A DNA stretch of 64,000 bases from Symsagittifera roscoffensis (GCF_963678635.1 NC_087065.1:22199480-22263479), one strand, 5' to 3'; numbered from the stretch's first letter, positions 24,950 to 37,870 are shown. Numbers and translations are program-made. Notes: generated from the sequence alone by a model not told the origin.

Positions 24950-26551
24950 CAATTATCTAGTACTTCCTAGACTCCAGATAATTTCAGATAGCTTCCTTTA
25001 ATGACACTAACCAGATCTGATGACATAGCTAAGAGTTTTAATTTAACTGTCTGTATACACTTTTATCGAACCGTTAGATTAAGAATCCCCATCTGTGCCA
25101 GAAACACGTTTGATTTTGTTTGAAAACCAAATTATTTTGAAATCGTGAACCGTAAAACAAGATGCGTGGTCAACTCTAATGTTTTTGCAATACCATGAAA
25201 GTGAAGGTAATCGTGGAGAAATTCAATTATTGGTTGACTGATGTACTGGAACATTTGTTGTCGAAGGGAATTTAGTAGGTCTTTTGATGTAAAATTATAC
25301 GTATTTCTGTGTACTCCAGTTAATATCCAACAGGACGGTAATACCCGAATCTGTTTCTTTAATAACTACCTATAAAAATGGTTGTTTTGAAATTAAAAGA
25401 CAAAACTAAAAACTTTAGGTTTTTGCCTATTTTATCAATTTGAGTAGTTTTATCTATCGTTTTTCGGCAACCACAAAGGTTTTTAGAAGCACTTTTTGCC
25501 GAACTGTTTAGGGTGTGTCTGGTGTTGTAGTTTCATTACATCCCCATTGACCGCGATAGTAACAACTTACTTGTTTTTCATATACATAAGTCCATTGAAT
25601 GTTTGAACATTTTTATAGTAATGGTAAAAGTAACCGCCGAATTTCGTCGGATATGGATCCTTCTAGTCGTCTAAGACTTGTACCAAAGATTTTAGAAGTA
25701 TATCTTCTTCTCTCAGTAAGGCTGAAATCTATGATATACAAAGTGAATTAACATCCAGGTAACTTAAGGAATGTTTATATTTCTTCGCCATTGTACCGTG
25801 TTTAGTTTTCGGGTTTTCAACTTTAAAAAGTAAGTATGACCTTGTGTGCAATAGATGATCTTTTGGAGGCAAGGAATATTTCGCCGTAATAACATAATAA
25901 AGTTGTAGATCCAATTGATGAGTCCATGCCTCGTTGAGTTTGCTGAGCATATCGCCTCTGTGAAGTCCAGTTGAAAATCTATACGTTCGTTGACCGCTCT
26001 ACTTTCATAGCAAAAATTACGCAGTTGGCATGCCTGGTTATCTGATGCTAGGTGCCCGTACGTTTTTGTTAAGTCCAAATGCGTAAATCAAAATTCTCCC
26101 TCGGAGACTTCCGCAATTAGGCATTTGATACTTCTTATAAACTTCTATATTCTTTTAAAAACTATCAAAGAATAAAATTCGACAAAATACTTAATGAAGT
26201 AATTGATCAACAAGAAACCAAGTCTACTCGTCGTTTTAAAACTACCTGCATACTTGCATCTAGGTCATTAATAAACCAAAATTAACAAGCAAGCAGGCCA
26301 TCAAAAATTTATTTATCTGAACGTCCAAATGATATACATTAAGATGAGCAGATCATAATTGAGCCAAAGCAAAGCAAATTAAGCTCAAATATAATTATGA
26401 TTTTTATAAAAGTTGCTGCTGTGCAAGGAGCATAGAGCGATCCGATCATAGAAAATTGAACACAGAGGCGGAGAAAAGCCTTCGCAACAGTTGCAATAAT
26501 ACGTAAAAATAGCATTTTAAGCTAGCAGACACGATAGAAAGGGAACCAAAT
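24950..26551 (-). other. Unplaced region with a minus-strand frame (25764-26078)
   Basis: The minus frame of 104 codons (ATG start; residues include HLASDNQACQLRNFCYES) is protein-like and is repeated at 32621-32935. Upstream minus-strand sequence at 25.3-25.7 kb translates only with stops. I recognise no domain. It could be the ruin of a transposon gene. Confidence 0.25.
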
Positions 26552-29500
26552 AAGTTGCTGGCAAATAGGCAAAGTGCTTAATTATCGTTTTGCTTTTGTT
26601 CAGCCCTCAAGTCTTTTTTAGCTCGCTCAATAGTACAGATTAATATGAAGTTGTCACATGAGCAGCTCCGCTTTCTTTTTAACGATCCTTTTTATAACAG
26701 CTCAAGACTGATTCTGAAATCATGCCAGCTACAAAAAAATCTGGTTTGGCGGTGTAAAATGCTTTATAAATTTCTGAACTATTTCGCGACAATCTCCTTG
26801 GCAGCTCATGTGCTAAGTCATCAAGGTGATAGCACTTTAATAAACATGTAATTGACATTTTAAATTGTTTTGCTCAAATTTTTAGACTATACCCAAATTA
26901 TACCCTTCCTAAAGTTTGTTGAGCTACAAAAGAGGCTCCACACTTTGATATAATTTCATAAGCAGTTGCTCCGGTACTTTTTGCGTAATTTTTGATTGAC
27001 TGAAAAATCTAAAAATGATCGGTTTTCAAAGAGTGAAAACAAGGCAGGTTATTTCACACCTTTCATACTTCTGTTCACATCTTTCACACCTTTTGAAACT
27101 TCACTTCACACCTGCTGAGGCTTCTGTTCACACCTTTTGAACCTCCCCTTCACACCTGTTAAGACTGCCATTCACACCTTTAGCACTTCTTTTTCACCTT
27201 TTTGAATCCATCATACGGGGTGCCGGACATCATGCCGACGGGATTTCAAGCCGAATCGTAAAATTAGGGACTTAAAGCGGAAAAGCGTGTATCGTGTATC
27301 GGAAAATCGAATCTAGAGCATCATCCTAAATGTGTATCAGAATGCAGGAATTGAGAAGGATGAAGATTCTAAAAAATGGAGAGCAAAAATAAATCAAAAT
27401 TCAAACTGCAAAAATTCAAACTTGAACGTAAACGACTTTCCTTTAAAAGTAGAGAAAACTGAACACGACTTATATAAGTGTCCTCAATAGGTTCATTGAC
27501 ACTTAAATGATTCCAATTGATCAAATCTATCAATTCTACATTAAAAAATTTGCACAATTCTGATAAGCTTGAAAACTAAATTTTATTTTTATAAAAATGG
27601 AGAATTCAACGTCAAACGTGGAAAACATTTTTGATTACGCAAACAAAAGATTAAATAAGGCATGAAAGATGGAAATTTAGAGATGGTTTTTGGTGATGGC
27701 TCTTTAAAAAAAAACAGGACAGATGGGTTTGACTTTGTTTCTGTAATGTATAGCAACATTTTTATTGCGATAATTTAGTTGTACAATAATTAGTTACGAG
27801 TATTGTCTGTAACTTGGTGCATTTTTGCTTGACCTAATTGTTGTTCACATGTTCGTCCTCGCCACTGTTACTTGTGCCTAAGCTATTTTTGTCTGATACT
27901 TCCTGTGGAGGGCTGGAATCTGTGGCTTCAACCGAAACATTGTTTGAGCTGCTGGGATCATCTGCGTTGACCTGGAAAGAAAATCAAACTCATATAATTG
28001 AAACAATATAATTGATAATTTGACGACATAAATAACTATCCTATAAGTATAATCGACACGATAAACGATTTAAAAATAGAACAGATTGATTCGATCTTAT
28101 TGTTGAGGCTTTTTAACTGATTTTATGACACCTTGAGGCTTTCCGATTGATTGATTCAATACAATTTTGATGCAGAGCTCTTTTCGCATCGAGAAGTTAC
28201 CTGTAACTAAACTTAGATTCGTTTAGCAGTTGGGTGATCTGAAATATGAGTACAAAAACTAAACAATTCTGATCAGATGAATGAATTCTCTCGAGCCGTA
28301 TCTCAACTATCTCTGGCGTCTGCCGAACTGAACGCTTTGTGGAAACCTCCCCTAGACGGCAGATGTGTGGAAGTTCCGACCTCCCTCCAAGATCCAGATC
28401 AACCAGGGTACTCTGCAGAATATATGGGGTTTTCCCCCAGTAGCACCGCGGACTTGAGACACCCAGCCTTCCCCGCGGACAGAAGAACAAACGAAACCCA
28501 GCAATGCCTTCTTCTCACTCCAAATGATGTTTAGGAAAGTTGAAATATAAAACACGGTTGAAAGCAATTTTTTGTTTATAATTTATGAATTTCAAAAACC
28601 GTCTGAAATTATAAACGAATCCCAATCCTAAGTGATTCATTGTCATGAATAACGCTTATTATGGACAAAACGTGCCTAAATTTTTGAAAAGCAACGTTTT
28701 ACAGATCAAAAGATTGTGATTTGAGGTGCTTGTAAAGTTAAAATTTCGGCCTGAAGTCCCTTCGGCTTGAAGTCCCGTCGGCTTGTTGTCCTAGACCCCA
28801 TCATACGAACATCATTCCATCACTTTCACCTGCTACTGCTGTTTCAGTTCATTATGACTATTCCTAATTGTGACATTACCCGGGTGGGTATTCACAAGTA
28901 CCAAAATGATAAATCAGTCCCATTTGTACCAAAAACATTCAATTGGCCTAAGACTATTAAGCCGACTACTTTAAGCTCTTGGGTCAACCCGGGTCCCACA
29001 AATTCTCAAAATGAAAATAAAAGTACAAAAAATGTTTAACAAATAGAAAAACATTTTCTTGAATTAAAGATCAAGTTTCGAAATCAACTTTTTCAAGGCA
29101 TAATTGGCACGTATAAGTGACATTATTAACTCAAAACGCATCGCTCTATCATTAAAAGTTGTGAGAGCGCAAGTAAAGTTCCATAACCTCGACCAAAAAA
29201 AAACACTGAAAAGTATCATATTTGTGATGACAATTTCATTGGGTCAAAAATAACACAGCGCAAAATGTATTCTGTTTCCAAAGTTTAACCTGTTGATTTA
29301 ATAAAATAAACGAAATTTAGCTAGCCAAGACTATCAAGTTGTCTCCCACAGGTCCTCAAAAATGGAAAAAAAACCTAGTACAATATACAGCGCATGACCT
29401 ATTAACACACAGGAACACAAATTTCTTGATCAATTTTTAAAACCAAGCTCTTTGAGGCATCATTGGTACGTATAAATAGCTTTAACGAACTAAAAAAAGC

Positions 29501-32500
29501 ATCGCTATATCATCAAAAAAAATACCCGTTTTGTCACGACACGTTCATTGAGTCAAAATATACCTAGCGAAAATTTTATTTTGTTTCCAACACTTAACGG
29601 GTGAAGTCAAGTAAATTAAATTAATTTAGCTCGCCAAGACAATTACACTGACTCCCACATGTCCTCAAAATTGAAAAAAATAAACAAAAATTGCACATGT
29701 TTCACAGTCTTCAATGTTCATAGATCCAAGATTTAAAAATCAGCCGCATAAGTCCCAAAATCATTCTTCTTGAATTCTGATTGATTGAAAGTTGAGCCAT
29801 CAAATAGATGGATTAATTTTTTTTTGTTAAGACAGAAAAAATTCAAGCGGCCGAATAGTGACCGCCGCAGTCGCGCCAACGTATTGAGAGCTTGCAAAAG
29901 AGGTAAGGTCTAAATACAAACCGCAGTGCGTCTACAGGTGACGTAAAACCGAGAATCAGGAAAATTAATTTGAGACAAACTGAATGGTTTTAAGACTTGT
30001 GCGACTGTTTTTTTCATTTTGGACAGATGAATATGAGTTGTTAGGAAAACATCTTGTAACAGTTGTTGTTGTATTGTGTGCACTTTTCTACTTTTCAGAA
30101 ACTAAACTTGCAATTTGAACGGATTTTAATTGTTGTTTTGTTTTTCAGTGATTAAGTTATCATCAAACATAAGCTTATTTAAGTTTTCTTAACTTATTCA
30201 AATTTTTATTCTAGTCGCTTTAGGCTAGATTAAAATCTTGAAACATTTTCCCCTAGAACTCTAAATAAGAAGGTTAAGATAAAGAATAACATTAAAACTG
30301 GATAAAAAAACTTTTAATAATAACGTTCATCAACAATAACTCAACCACTCCAACAACGAAGTGAAAGCTGTCAAGATCAAACAGATAATAAAAAATTACA
30401 GAAACTCCTAGCTTAGGAGATATGGACGATTTTACGATTTAAAAAAAAATCAAAAAAAAATCTAATTTTAAATTTTTGTTTTTCTTTTATTTTTTTACCG
30501 GCGGTTGCCTGCTTACGTAGGTATAATATAGGCTTCTGATTAGAATGACAAAACTTGACCCTCCAAATGCTCGTTGGTTAGGAGATATGGACGGTTTTAC
30601 GATTTTGAAAGAAAAAAAGTTCAAAAAAAATCTAAATTTAAATTTATGTTTTTCTTTTCTTTGCTTTTTAACCGGCGGTTGCCTGCTAACGAAGGTATAA
30701 TATAGATTTGGGATTAAAATGACAATACTTGACTGTCCAAATGCTCGTAGCTTAAGAGATATGGATGAAATTACAAATTTTCAACAATTTCTAAAAACAT
30801 TTAAAAAAAATCTTTTACTGATTGTGAAAGATGTATGCATAGCTAGGGTAGGCGTTTGTGGGCCATATGGCCCCGTTGTCTATCCTCTCATTTTGATATT
30901 TACTTATAACGATGAATTGCCAAATTTATGTAATGAATGACCGTAGAAATTTTTTCTTTCTTTCTTTCTTTCTTAAATAAATCATTTGAAAATTTTGCAA
31001 TCAGAACACTTCCCTCACTCGTGAAAAAGGCTTACAATATATTATACTTACTCGTAATACATACATACTATACTGCCTTTACCTTTTCCTCGATTACACG
31101 AAACAGTGGAAAAAAGTTAAGAGAAAATTGAAGAGTAATTCCAAAGATCAGAGTGGAGTATGGGCTAAGAATTGGTTGAAAAGTTATTTAAAAAAGATTT
31201 AGCCAAAACTTTACAGCTCTGGAAACTTACAAAACTGAGAGGTGCGGTGCGACCAATTAAAATTCAAAATAAGATTGAAAAAATAGTTGAACTGGATGAA
31301 CTACGAATACTGCATTAGGTTGAATGATTCTAAATAAAGCTGTGTATAGTGTTTATTAGATTTAGATGGAAGTGATTCACTTTTCTTTTTTCAGAATTTT
31401 GTACACTTGCTTGAGTATTTGACTTTATGTGATTGAATTGTATCGATGTTTTCTACTCTTCCAAGCCGAAATGGTATCCAGCAGTCTCTCCAAATCGGAG
31501 GTTCCACGGTTCGTTTTTTCAGATTGTGTATCCCAAGGAGACTGCTATTCACTCAAGCTAGTTTCGTTTTTTTTTGGGTTGATCCATCGAGACTATAACT
31601 GGAAGTTTTGGTGTTAAGGTTTTCTACTGAGTCGGACACCAGGAATAGCTTGCGTACCGCTGATTTAACAGTGAAGATAAGTTTATACAATGATCCGCTG
31701 GAGTTCGATATCACTGGGTTGTTGCTCGACTTTTGATGTCTAAGGTTTTCTAGAGCATTTTTGGTTTTCTGTTATAATGCTTTTCAAATGATATACTGTT
31801 TAATTTCAATTATCTAGTACTTCCTAGACTCCAGATAATTTCAGATAGCTTCCTTTAATGACACTAACCAGATCTGATGACATAGCTAAGAGTTTTAATT
31901 TAACTGTCTGTATACACTTTTATCGAACCGTTAGATTAAGAATCCCCATCTGTGCCAGAAACACGTTTGATTTTGTTTGAAAACCAAATTATTTTGAAAT
32001 CGTGAACCGTAAAACAAGATGCGTGGTCAACTCTAATGTTTTTGCAATACCATGAAAGTGAAGGTAATCGTGGAGAAATTCAATTATTGGTTGACTGATG
32101 TACTGGAACATTTGTTGTCGAAGGGAATTTAGTAGGTCTTTTGATGTAAAATTATACGTATTTCTGTGTACTCCAGTTAATATCCAACAGGACGGTAATA
32201 CCCGAATCTGTTTCTTTAATAACTACCTATAAAAATGGTTGTTTTGAAATTAAAAGACAAAACTAAAAACTTTAGGTTTTTGCCTATTTTATCAATTTGA
32301 GTAGTTTTATCTATCGTTTTTCGGCAACCACAAAGGTTTTTAGAAGCACTTTTTGCCGAACTGTTTAGGGTGTGTCTGGTGTTGTAGTTTCATTACATCC
32401 CCATTGACCGCGATAGTAACAACTTACTTGTTTTTCATATACATAAGTCCATTGAATGTTTGAACATTTTTATAGTAATGGTAAAAGTAACCGCCGAATT

Positions 32501-33410
32501 TCGTCGGATATGGATCCTTCTAGTCGTCTAAGACTTGTACCAAAGATTTTAGAAGTATATCTTCTTCTCTCAGTAAGGCTGAAATCTATGATATACAAAG
32601 TGAATTAACATCCAGGTAACTTAAGGAATGTTTATATTTCTTCGCCATTGTACCGTGTTTAGTTTTCGGGTTTTCAACTTTAAAAAGTAAGTATGACCTT
32701 GTGTGCAATAGATGATCTTTTGGAGGCAAGGAATATTTCGCCGTAATAACATAATAAAGTTGTAGATCCAATTGATGAGTCCATGCCTCGTTGAGTTTGC
32801 TGAGCATATCGCCTCTGTGAAGTCCAGTTGAAAATCTATACGTTCGTTGACCGCTCTACTTTCATAGCAAAAATTACGCAGTTGGCATGCCTGGTTATCT
32901 GATGCTAGGTGCCCGTACGTTTTTGTTAAGTCCAAATGCGTAAATCAAAATTCTCCCTCGGAGACTTCCGCAATTAGGCATTTGATACTTCTTATAAACT
33001 TCTATATTCTTTTAAAAACTATCAAAGAATAAAATTCGACAAAATACTTAATGAAGTAATTGATCAACAAGAAACCAAGTCTACTCGTCGTTTTAAAACT
33101 ACCTGCATACTTGCATCTAGGTCATTAATAAACCAAAATTAACAAGCAAGCAGGCCATCAAAAATTTATTTATCTGAACGTCCAAATGATATACATTAAG
33201 ATGAGCAGATCATAATTGAGCCAAAGCAAAGCAAATTAAGCTCAAATATAATTATGATTTTTATAAAAGTTGCTGCTGTGCAAGGAGCATAGAGCGATCC
33301 GATCATAGAAAATTGAACACAGAGGCGGAGAAAAGCCTTCGCAACAGTTGCAATAATACGTAAAAATAGCATTTTAAGCTAGCAGACACGATAGAAAGGG
33401 AACCAAATAA
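26552..33410. repeat. Tandem duplication unit 2 (6,859 bp)
   Basis: A second copy of 19694-26551 with only scattered single-base and homopolymer differences (for example tcttcaatagg versus tcctcaatagg, aaaattgcac versus aaatttgcac). After it the sequence departs with gtccgaaaaagataagcaga. The very low divergence means a recent event or, less interestingly, an assembly duplication. Confidence 0.9.
27218..28798. mobile_element. Non-autonomous MULE-family element, copy 2
   Basis: Same element as 20360-21939, with the 9-bp flank CATCATACG at 27209-27217 and 28799-28807. Because the flanks are identical to those of copy 1, it was duplicated with the 6.86-kb unit rather than transposed independently. 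The captured exon is at 27834-27971 and the LINE fragment at 28277-28534. Confidence 0.8.
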
Positions 33411-34350
33411 GTCCGAAAAAGATAAGCAGACCGAAAGTGAACTTGAGCAGTCAAGCAAATCTCGACAATTTCAGCGGAAAAAGTTTTTGAATATCATACA
33501 TTGAAAAAAAACAAGGTCCGGCCGCTGCTCGAACCGCAGATCCTAGGATGCAATGGCGACCACATTACCTTTAGGCCAAGTGGTGAAACGCCTAGAAGTT
33601 GTTAAGGTTCAGTGATACAGCAAGTAAGAAAAGCAAATAAGATTTAAAAGGTTGTGTGGCAAAAAAAAACCTGTTTCCCGATTACACGACACTGCTCTGC
33701 CAAAATTAGTAAGTATTTGTTTAGCTTTTAGTTAGGTATTCGATCACAGACAGTTACAGAGAAAACTAATATGAAAAAGTCGTCTGAAAAGTATTTTTTT
33801 TTTACTTCGTTTTCAATTTGTGAAGATTTTTGTCAAATATGCTCAATAGGTGTTAAGGTAATGGTAACTTCACGATTTCTTCGAAGTATCCGTGCCTTGC
33901 ATGGGTACTGGTTTAGCGAAATTGCTGGCAAATATGCAAAGTGCATAATTATCGCTTTGCTTTTTTTCAGCCCTCAAGTCTTTTTTAGCTCGCTCAATAG
34001 TACAGATTAATATGAAGTTGTCACATGAGCAGCTCCGCTTTCTTTTTAACGATCCTTTTTATAACAGCTCAAGACTGATTCTGAAATCATGCCAGCTACA
34101 GAAAAATCTGGTTTGGCGGTGTAAAATGCTTTATTAATTTCTGAACTATTTCGCGACAATCTCCTTGGCAGCTCATGTGCTTAAGTCATCAATGTGATAC
34201 CACTTTAATTAACATGTGATTGACATTTTAGATTGTTTCGCTCAAATTTTTAGACTATACCCAAATTATACCCTTCCTAAAGTTTGTTGAGCTACAACAG
34301 AGGCTCCTCACTTTGATATATTTTCATGAGCAGTTGCTCCGGTACTTGTT
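33411..34350. repeat. Unit boundary and diverged third copy of the unit start
   Basis: After 165 bases of different sequence, 33576-34350 repeats 19345-20160 ('aagtggtgaaacgcctagaa', 'cacgatttcttcgaagtatc', 'agcagctccgctttcttttt') with visibly more substitutions than units 1 and 2. The copy of the MKLSHEQLRF frame at 19787 is interrupted here. The array therefore includes an older duplication as well as the recent one. Confidence 0.75.
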
Positions 34351-34770
34351 GCGTAATTTTTGATTGAATAAAAAATCTCAAAATGATCGGTTTTGGGTTA
34401 AAAAATACCAAAGGGAGCTCGTTGGGCGGTGAAGATGGTTGAGGTGAGTGGGTTGTGGGTTCGTCCCCCTTCCTCTAAACCCACTCCTGATTTCAAAGAG
34501 TGAAAACAAGGCAGGTTATGTAAATTTAACATGTCATGATTAGAGTTGGAGCCGGGCCCGGGCTTTTTACAGGCCAGGCCGAGCTCGGGCCTCAATTTTT
34601 GAATCAGCAACCGCGCCGGTCCCGACTTTCATAAAATTTCACACCTTTCACACTTCTGTTCACATCTTTCACACTTCAATTCACACCTTTTGAACCTCCA
34701 CTTCACACCTGTTAAGACTGTCATTTACACCTTTAGCACTTCTTTTTCATCTTTTTGAGTCCATCATACG

Positions 34771-35020
34771 GGGCGCCGGACATCAAGCCGACGGGTCTTC
34801 AAGCCGAATCGTAAAATTAGGGACTTAAAGCCGAAAATTTTCTCATTAAGTGATGAAATAGGATTAATTTGAAAACCTTTTTAAAGAATTTCCTACTATT
34901 ATGATCTTTTTTCAGTAATTATTGGCTTTTTCATAAAAGTTAAGCCTCCAAATGATGTTTAGGAACGTTGAAATATAAAACACGGTTGAAGGCATTTTTC
35001 TTGTTTATAATTTATGCTGT
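34771..35020. mobile_element. MULE-family fragment, internally deleted
   Basis: Starts GGGCGCCGGACATCAAGCCG directly after CATCATACG (34762-34770), the same site as copies 1 and 2. It follows the MULE-family left end for about 165 bases and then jumps to sequence equivalent to 21660-21730 ('ccaaatgatgtttaggaa', 'aaaacacggttgaa'). No right terminus follows. The first 160 bases recur at 39515-39672. Confidence 0.65.
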
Positions 35021-35059
35021 GCTCAATTCATTTAATCTACTTGCCATGTTTCAACAATT

Positions 35060-35290
35060 CAAAAAGCTTTCCATGAAAAAATGCCCATCATACAATTTCA
35101 TAGTATGGAAAAAATGCTTATCATCCAAATTCATAGAATGGAAAAAATGCTTTTCACACAATTTCATAGTATCGAAAAAAAGCTTGTCATACAATTTCAA
35201 AGTTTTTTAAAAATGCTTATCATACAATTTCATAGTATAGGAAAAATGCTTATCATACAATTTCATAGTATAAAAAAAGCTTAGCACGCT
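35060..35290. repeat. 33-bp minisatellite, about 6-7 units
   Basis: Units such as aatgcttatcatacaatttc plus 'atagtatggaaaa' start at 35081, 35114 and 35147 and continue to about 35280. As 33 is divisible by three, the plus strand stays open for 67 codons with an 11-residue repeat (MLIIQFHSIGK). I take this as a by-product of the repeat, not a gene. Looser relatives continue to 35400. Confidence 0.75.
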
Positions 35291-35299
35291 CTTTTCATA

Positions 35300-36690
35300 C
35301 ATTTATGGTAAAAAAAGAGACCAATGAAAAAAAGTAAATTTGATTCCAGAGTTCGGAAAAAATGCTTGTTATAAAAATATCAAAGAATGGAAAATTTTGG
35401 TCTATGAAATTGTAACCCAGTGATACGTGTAGCTGAAAAATTGTTTTTGAATAGATTGCGTGAGAAATTTTCTTTGCGTAGATAAAAACTACCCTTTTCC
35501 ATAATTCAAAAGTGTACGGCCGTTTTTTGCTGTTATACATGTAGTTCTTTGTGTGAAAACAAGTATTTCCTGGGTTCTCATGCAGGGTATTGCTTATAGC
35601 TTTATGACCCTCATTGAACTATTCGGGCAAGCCGCCAAAATTTGTTTTACAAAATAAAAGGCCTGATATACTAATTGCTTCAAAGTCTGACTAATTTACT
35701 AAACTGGAGTATGTTAAAAACAATTTTAAGAAAACAAGGCATTGGTTGTTGTTTTTTTCATAGTTTGAACTGATACTTCCTCTCGTTTTAATAGGTTGAG
35801 GATTTTGTATTGATTTTATTGTTGGGGCATTCATTCAATCAGCGTCCATTGTTAATCTAACAGCTCCATACTTTTTTGCGCTGATAACAACGACTGCAGC
35901 AAGATAGACTCTGGCACTTTTTTTAGTTTTGCTATTCCTTGATTAAACATTTAATTTCGTCTCCCACCTTTTGTTGAATATAGATCAGGACACTACGAAC
36001 TTTTTCGAGGTTTGGAATTGAAGTACCTTTGAATGCCATGTTGTGTGTACTCGATAGTTTCTGGATCTTCTTTTTCTTCTGGAAATTTTTCTCCAGGTTC
36101 ATATAATAGTTTCTGCAAAATGTTGATGTCCCGAAGTTTTTTTTACTACAAAATATTGTGTAAATATTGATAAAACTTTTTTGACGTGGATTTGTGTGTG
36201 TCTGTGGAAAGGAGTTGTAGAAGTGCATGCATTCCAAAAGGTTGAAAGCATTTTTGCTATGTCTCTACGGCATTGTAGAGGTATATTCGTTCCATAACAA
36301 TTTTACTTCTTGAAAAATTTCTCTTATTCGGCACAAAATTTTTGAAATATCTGCAAACAAGTTTGTCATAAGGAGTTTTTTTTATCTTTTTGGACCGAGC
36401 GAAAAGAGTAAACAGGACTTTACACGTTGGTCGGCTTCACGGTAACACACACTATATTCTTTTTCAGTAATTTTTTTCGTCTGTCAGCGTTGGCTTCGTC
36501 AATTTTTCTATTTTCTGCTTGGTCCTTTGGATCTTTTGTCGATTTCGATAATCGATTTTGCTTTCCGGTTCGGCGATACGTTCAGATCTAGGTGGCGGGT
36601 CAAAAAACTAGCTAAATTGAAAGTTTTTTGGGATCGTATTATTCCCTAAGTTCTCTTGATAAAACAAATTGACCCATTTCCATTTTCGAT
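35300..36690. other. No recognised gene
   Basis: AT-rich sequence with short frames on both strands (for example minus 35932-36237) lacking recognisable motifs. The DNA at 36.4-36.6 kb is slightly less AT-rich but has no coding signal I can support. Confidence 0.35.
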
Positions 36691-36849
36691 TTGGAGTTGC
36701 ATTTGGTCAAAAAAACTGGGACAAACATCTTTGGTCCTCATACTCAACCTTGTAAATCCACTCGTTACACCATGAAATCGATCGATGCTTGGGGGGAAAA
36801 GGAAAAAAGAGCCGAGGGGTTTTATAAGGTATGTATGAAAACCAAAATA

Positions 36850-37051
36850 GGCTCTTTTTCCTTTCCCCCCCCCACCTGCAAATTTTTACAAGTAAATTTG
36901 TTGATTACATTGTCCGATTGCTATGAAAATTTACATACAGACTGATAAGGCCACGAAAAACATATTTGGTCTTCATACTCAACCTCGTAAAACCACTCGT
37001 TACACTAATATATTGAAGGTCGTGTGAGGTGGGGGGGGAGGAAAAAGAGCC
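36850..37051. mobile_element. G-rich-ended MITE, copy A (202 bp)
   Basis: Ends are GGCTCTTTTTCCTTTCCCCC on the left and its inverted match GGGGGAGGAAAAAGAGCC on the right. Flanks are CCAAAATA (36842-36849) and CCAAATTA (37052-37059), an 8-bp target duplication with one mismatch. It is non-coding; the autonomous partner is unknown. Confidence 0.75.
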
Positions 37052-37274
37052 CCAAATTATGTTTGTCATAGCTTTATTAGCCCGCATGCCAGTTTTTGTA
37101 ACATTCGGTCAATTAGAACAAAAAATTACTTGTAAGAATTCGTAGGTGGGGGAAAAGGAAAAAGAGACGGCAGTTGATTGTCCCTTGGCAAATTTAGTTT
37201 CTTCATCTAAAGCATCGTATAATCAGTATAATCTCTTAAAGTGGACATTGATGTTTAGAAGCGGGGAAAGAGCG

Positions 37275-37484
37275 GGCTCTTTTTCCTTTTCCCCCCACCT
37301 GCAAATTATTATATTTGAAGTTACTGTTCACTTTGTCCGATTGTCAAGAAAATTGGCATGTAGACTAATTAGGCCATGACAAACATATTTGGTCTTCTTA
37401 ATTCACCTTGTAAAACCACTCGTTAGATCATAAAATTCATGTTTGAGTGAGGTGGGGGGGGGGGGGGGGGAAGGAAAAAGAGCC
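37275..37484. mobile_element. G-rich-ended MITE, copy B (210 bp)
   Basis: Same family as copy A: GGCTCTTTTTCCTTTTCCCC at the left, a G run of about 18 and then AAGGAAAAAGAGCC at the right. The perfect 8-bp flanks AAAGAGCG are at 37267-37274 and 37485-37492. Two more half copies lie at about 36715-36812 and, inverted, at 37060-37172, so the element has hit the same kilobase repeatedly. Confidence 0.8.
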
Positions 37485-37689
37485 AAAGAGCGGGGTAGAA
37501 TAAGATCTAAAATTGCTGCAGAATACATGTGACTCGTATAATTCTTTGTGTCTAGAGTCATCAACAAAATCTCAAAAAAAATACCGCGTTTTTGTTTGCA
37601 ATCTTACCAGATATCTCATTAATAGTTTCTTTCGAAACTTTACGAATACAAAACAGCCAATATTTCACATCCGCGATTGGTGCATCAAA

Positions 37690-37870
37690 ATGCTGAAATA
37701 TATATTTATTTTCTCAGTAACGTTCCTCTGTAACTATGAATTTGTGAATATGGAGGGGACTTACTGTCCATATCAGTACCACTTGATCAACGTCACTTGC
37801 TACCACATCTCCGAAAAACTGATGGATTCCGTTTTTGATGCGGAATCTTACTGTAACGCCAGGTCAGAAT
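37690..37870 (+). CDS. Candidate first exon of a C-type-lectin-like secreted protein
   Basis: The ATG at 37690 opens a hydrophobic leader (MLKYIFIFSVTFLCNYEF) typical of a signal peptide. It is followed by the start of a C-type lectin-like fold: C-P-Y-Q-Y, then TCYHIS, then AESYCNARSEW, matching the CP-x(n)-CY-x(n)-A-E-x-x-C order of the family. The frame then loses resemblance, and a possible splice donor (gccag/gtcaga) lies at about 37863. No second lectin exon is evident downstream, where a MULE begins at 38095, so this may be an isolated or orphaned exon. If functional it would act outside the cell in carbohydrate or ligand binding. Confidence 0.45.

Larger units (their letters stand above)
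19694..26551. repeat. Tandem duplication unit 1 (6,858 bp)
   Basis: Nearly identical to 26552-33410. The junction reads aaataag/ttgctggcaaata. The four bases AAGT are shared by the unit start, the junction and the unit end, which fits microhomology-mediated tandem duplication. Contents: a TTCACACCTTTT minisatellite (20195-20345), a MULE-family element (20360-21939), satellite units (22.1-22.85 kb), an inserted retroposon-like block (23531-24117) and a minus-strand frame at 25764-26078 that I cannot place. Confidence 0.9.

Noticed and set aside
33510-33600. tRNA-like sequence on the minus strand (box A TGGCCTAAAGG and box B-like GGTTCGAGCAG)
   Set aside because: The acceptor ends do not pair and the T-stem is out of register with the TTCGA loop. 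At best a tRNA-derived SINE head or tRNA pseudogene, so not listed as a gene.
34405-34475. Possible tRNA-derived SINE (ggcggtgaag ... gtgggttcgtcccc)
   Set aside because: Only a B-box-like word is convincing, and no cloverleaf or second copy could be shown.
35060-35290. CRISPR-like regular repeats
   Set aside because: The repeats are contiguous 33-bp minisatellite units with no spacers, in a eukaryotic context.
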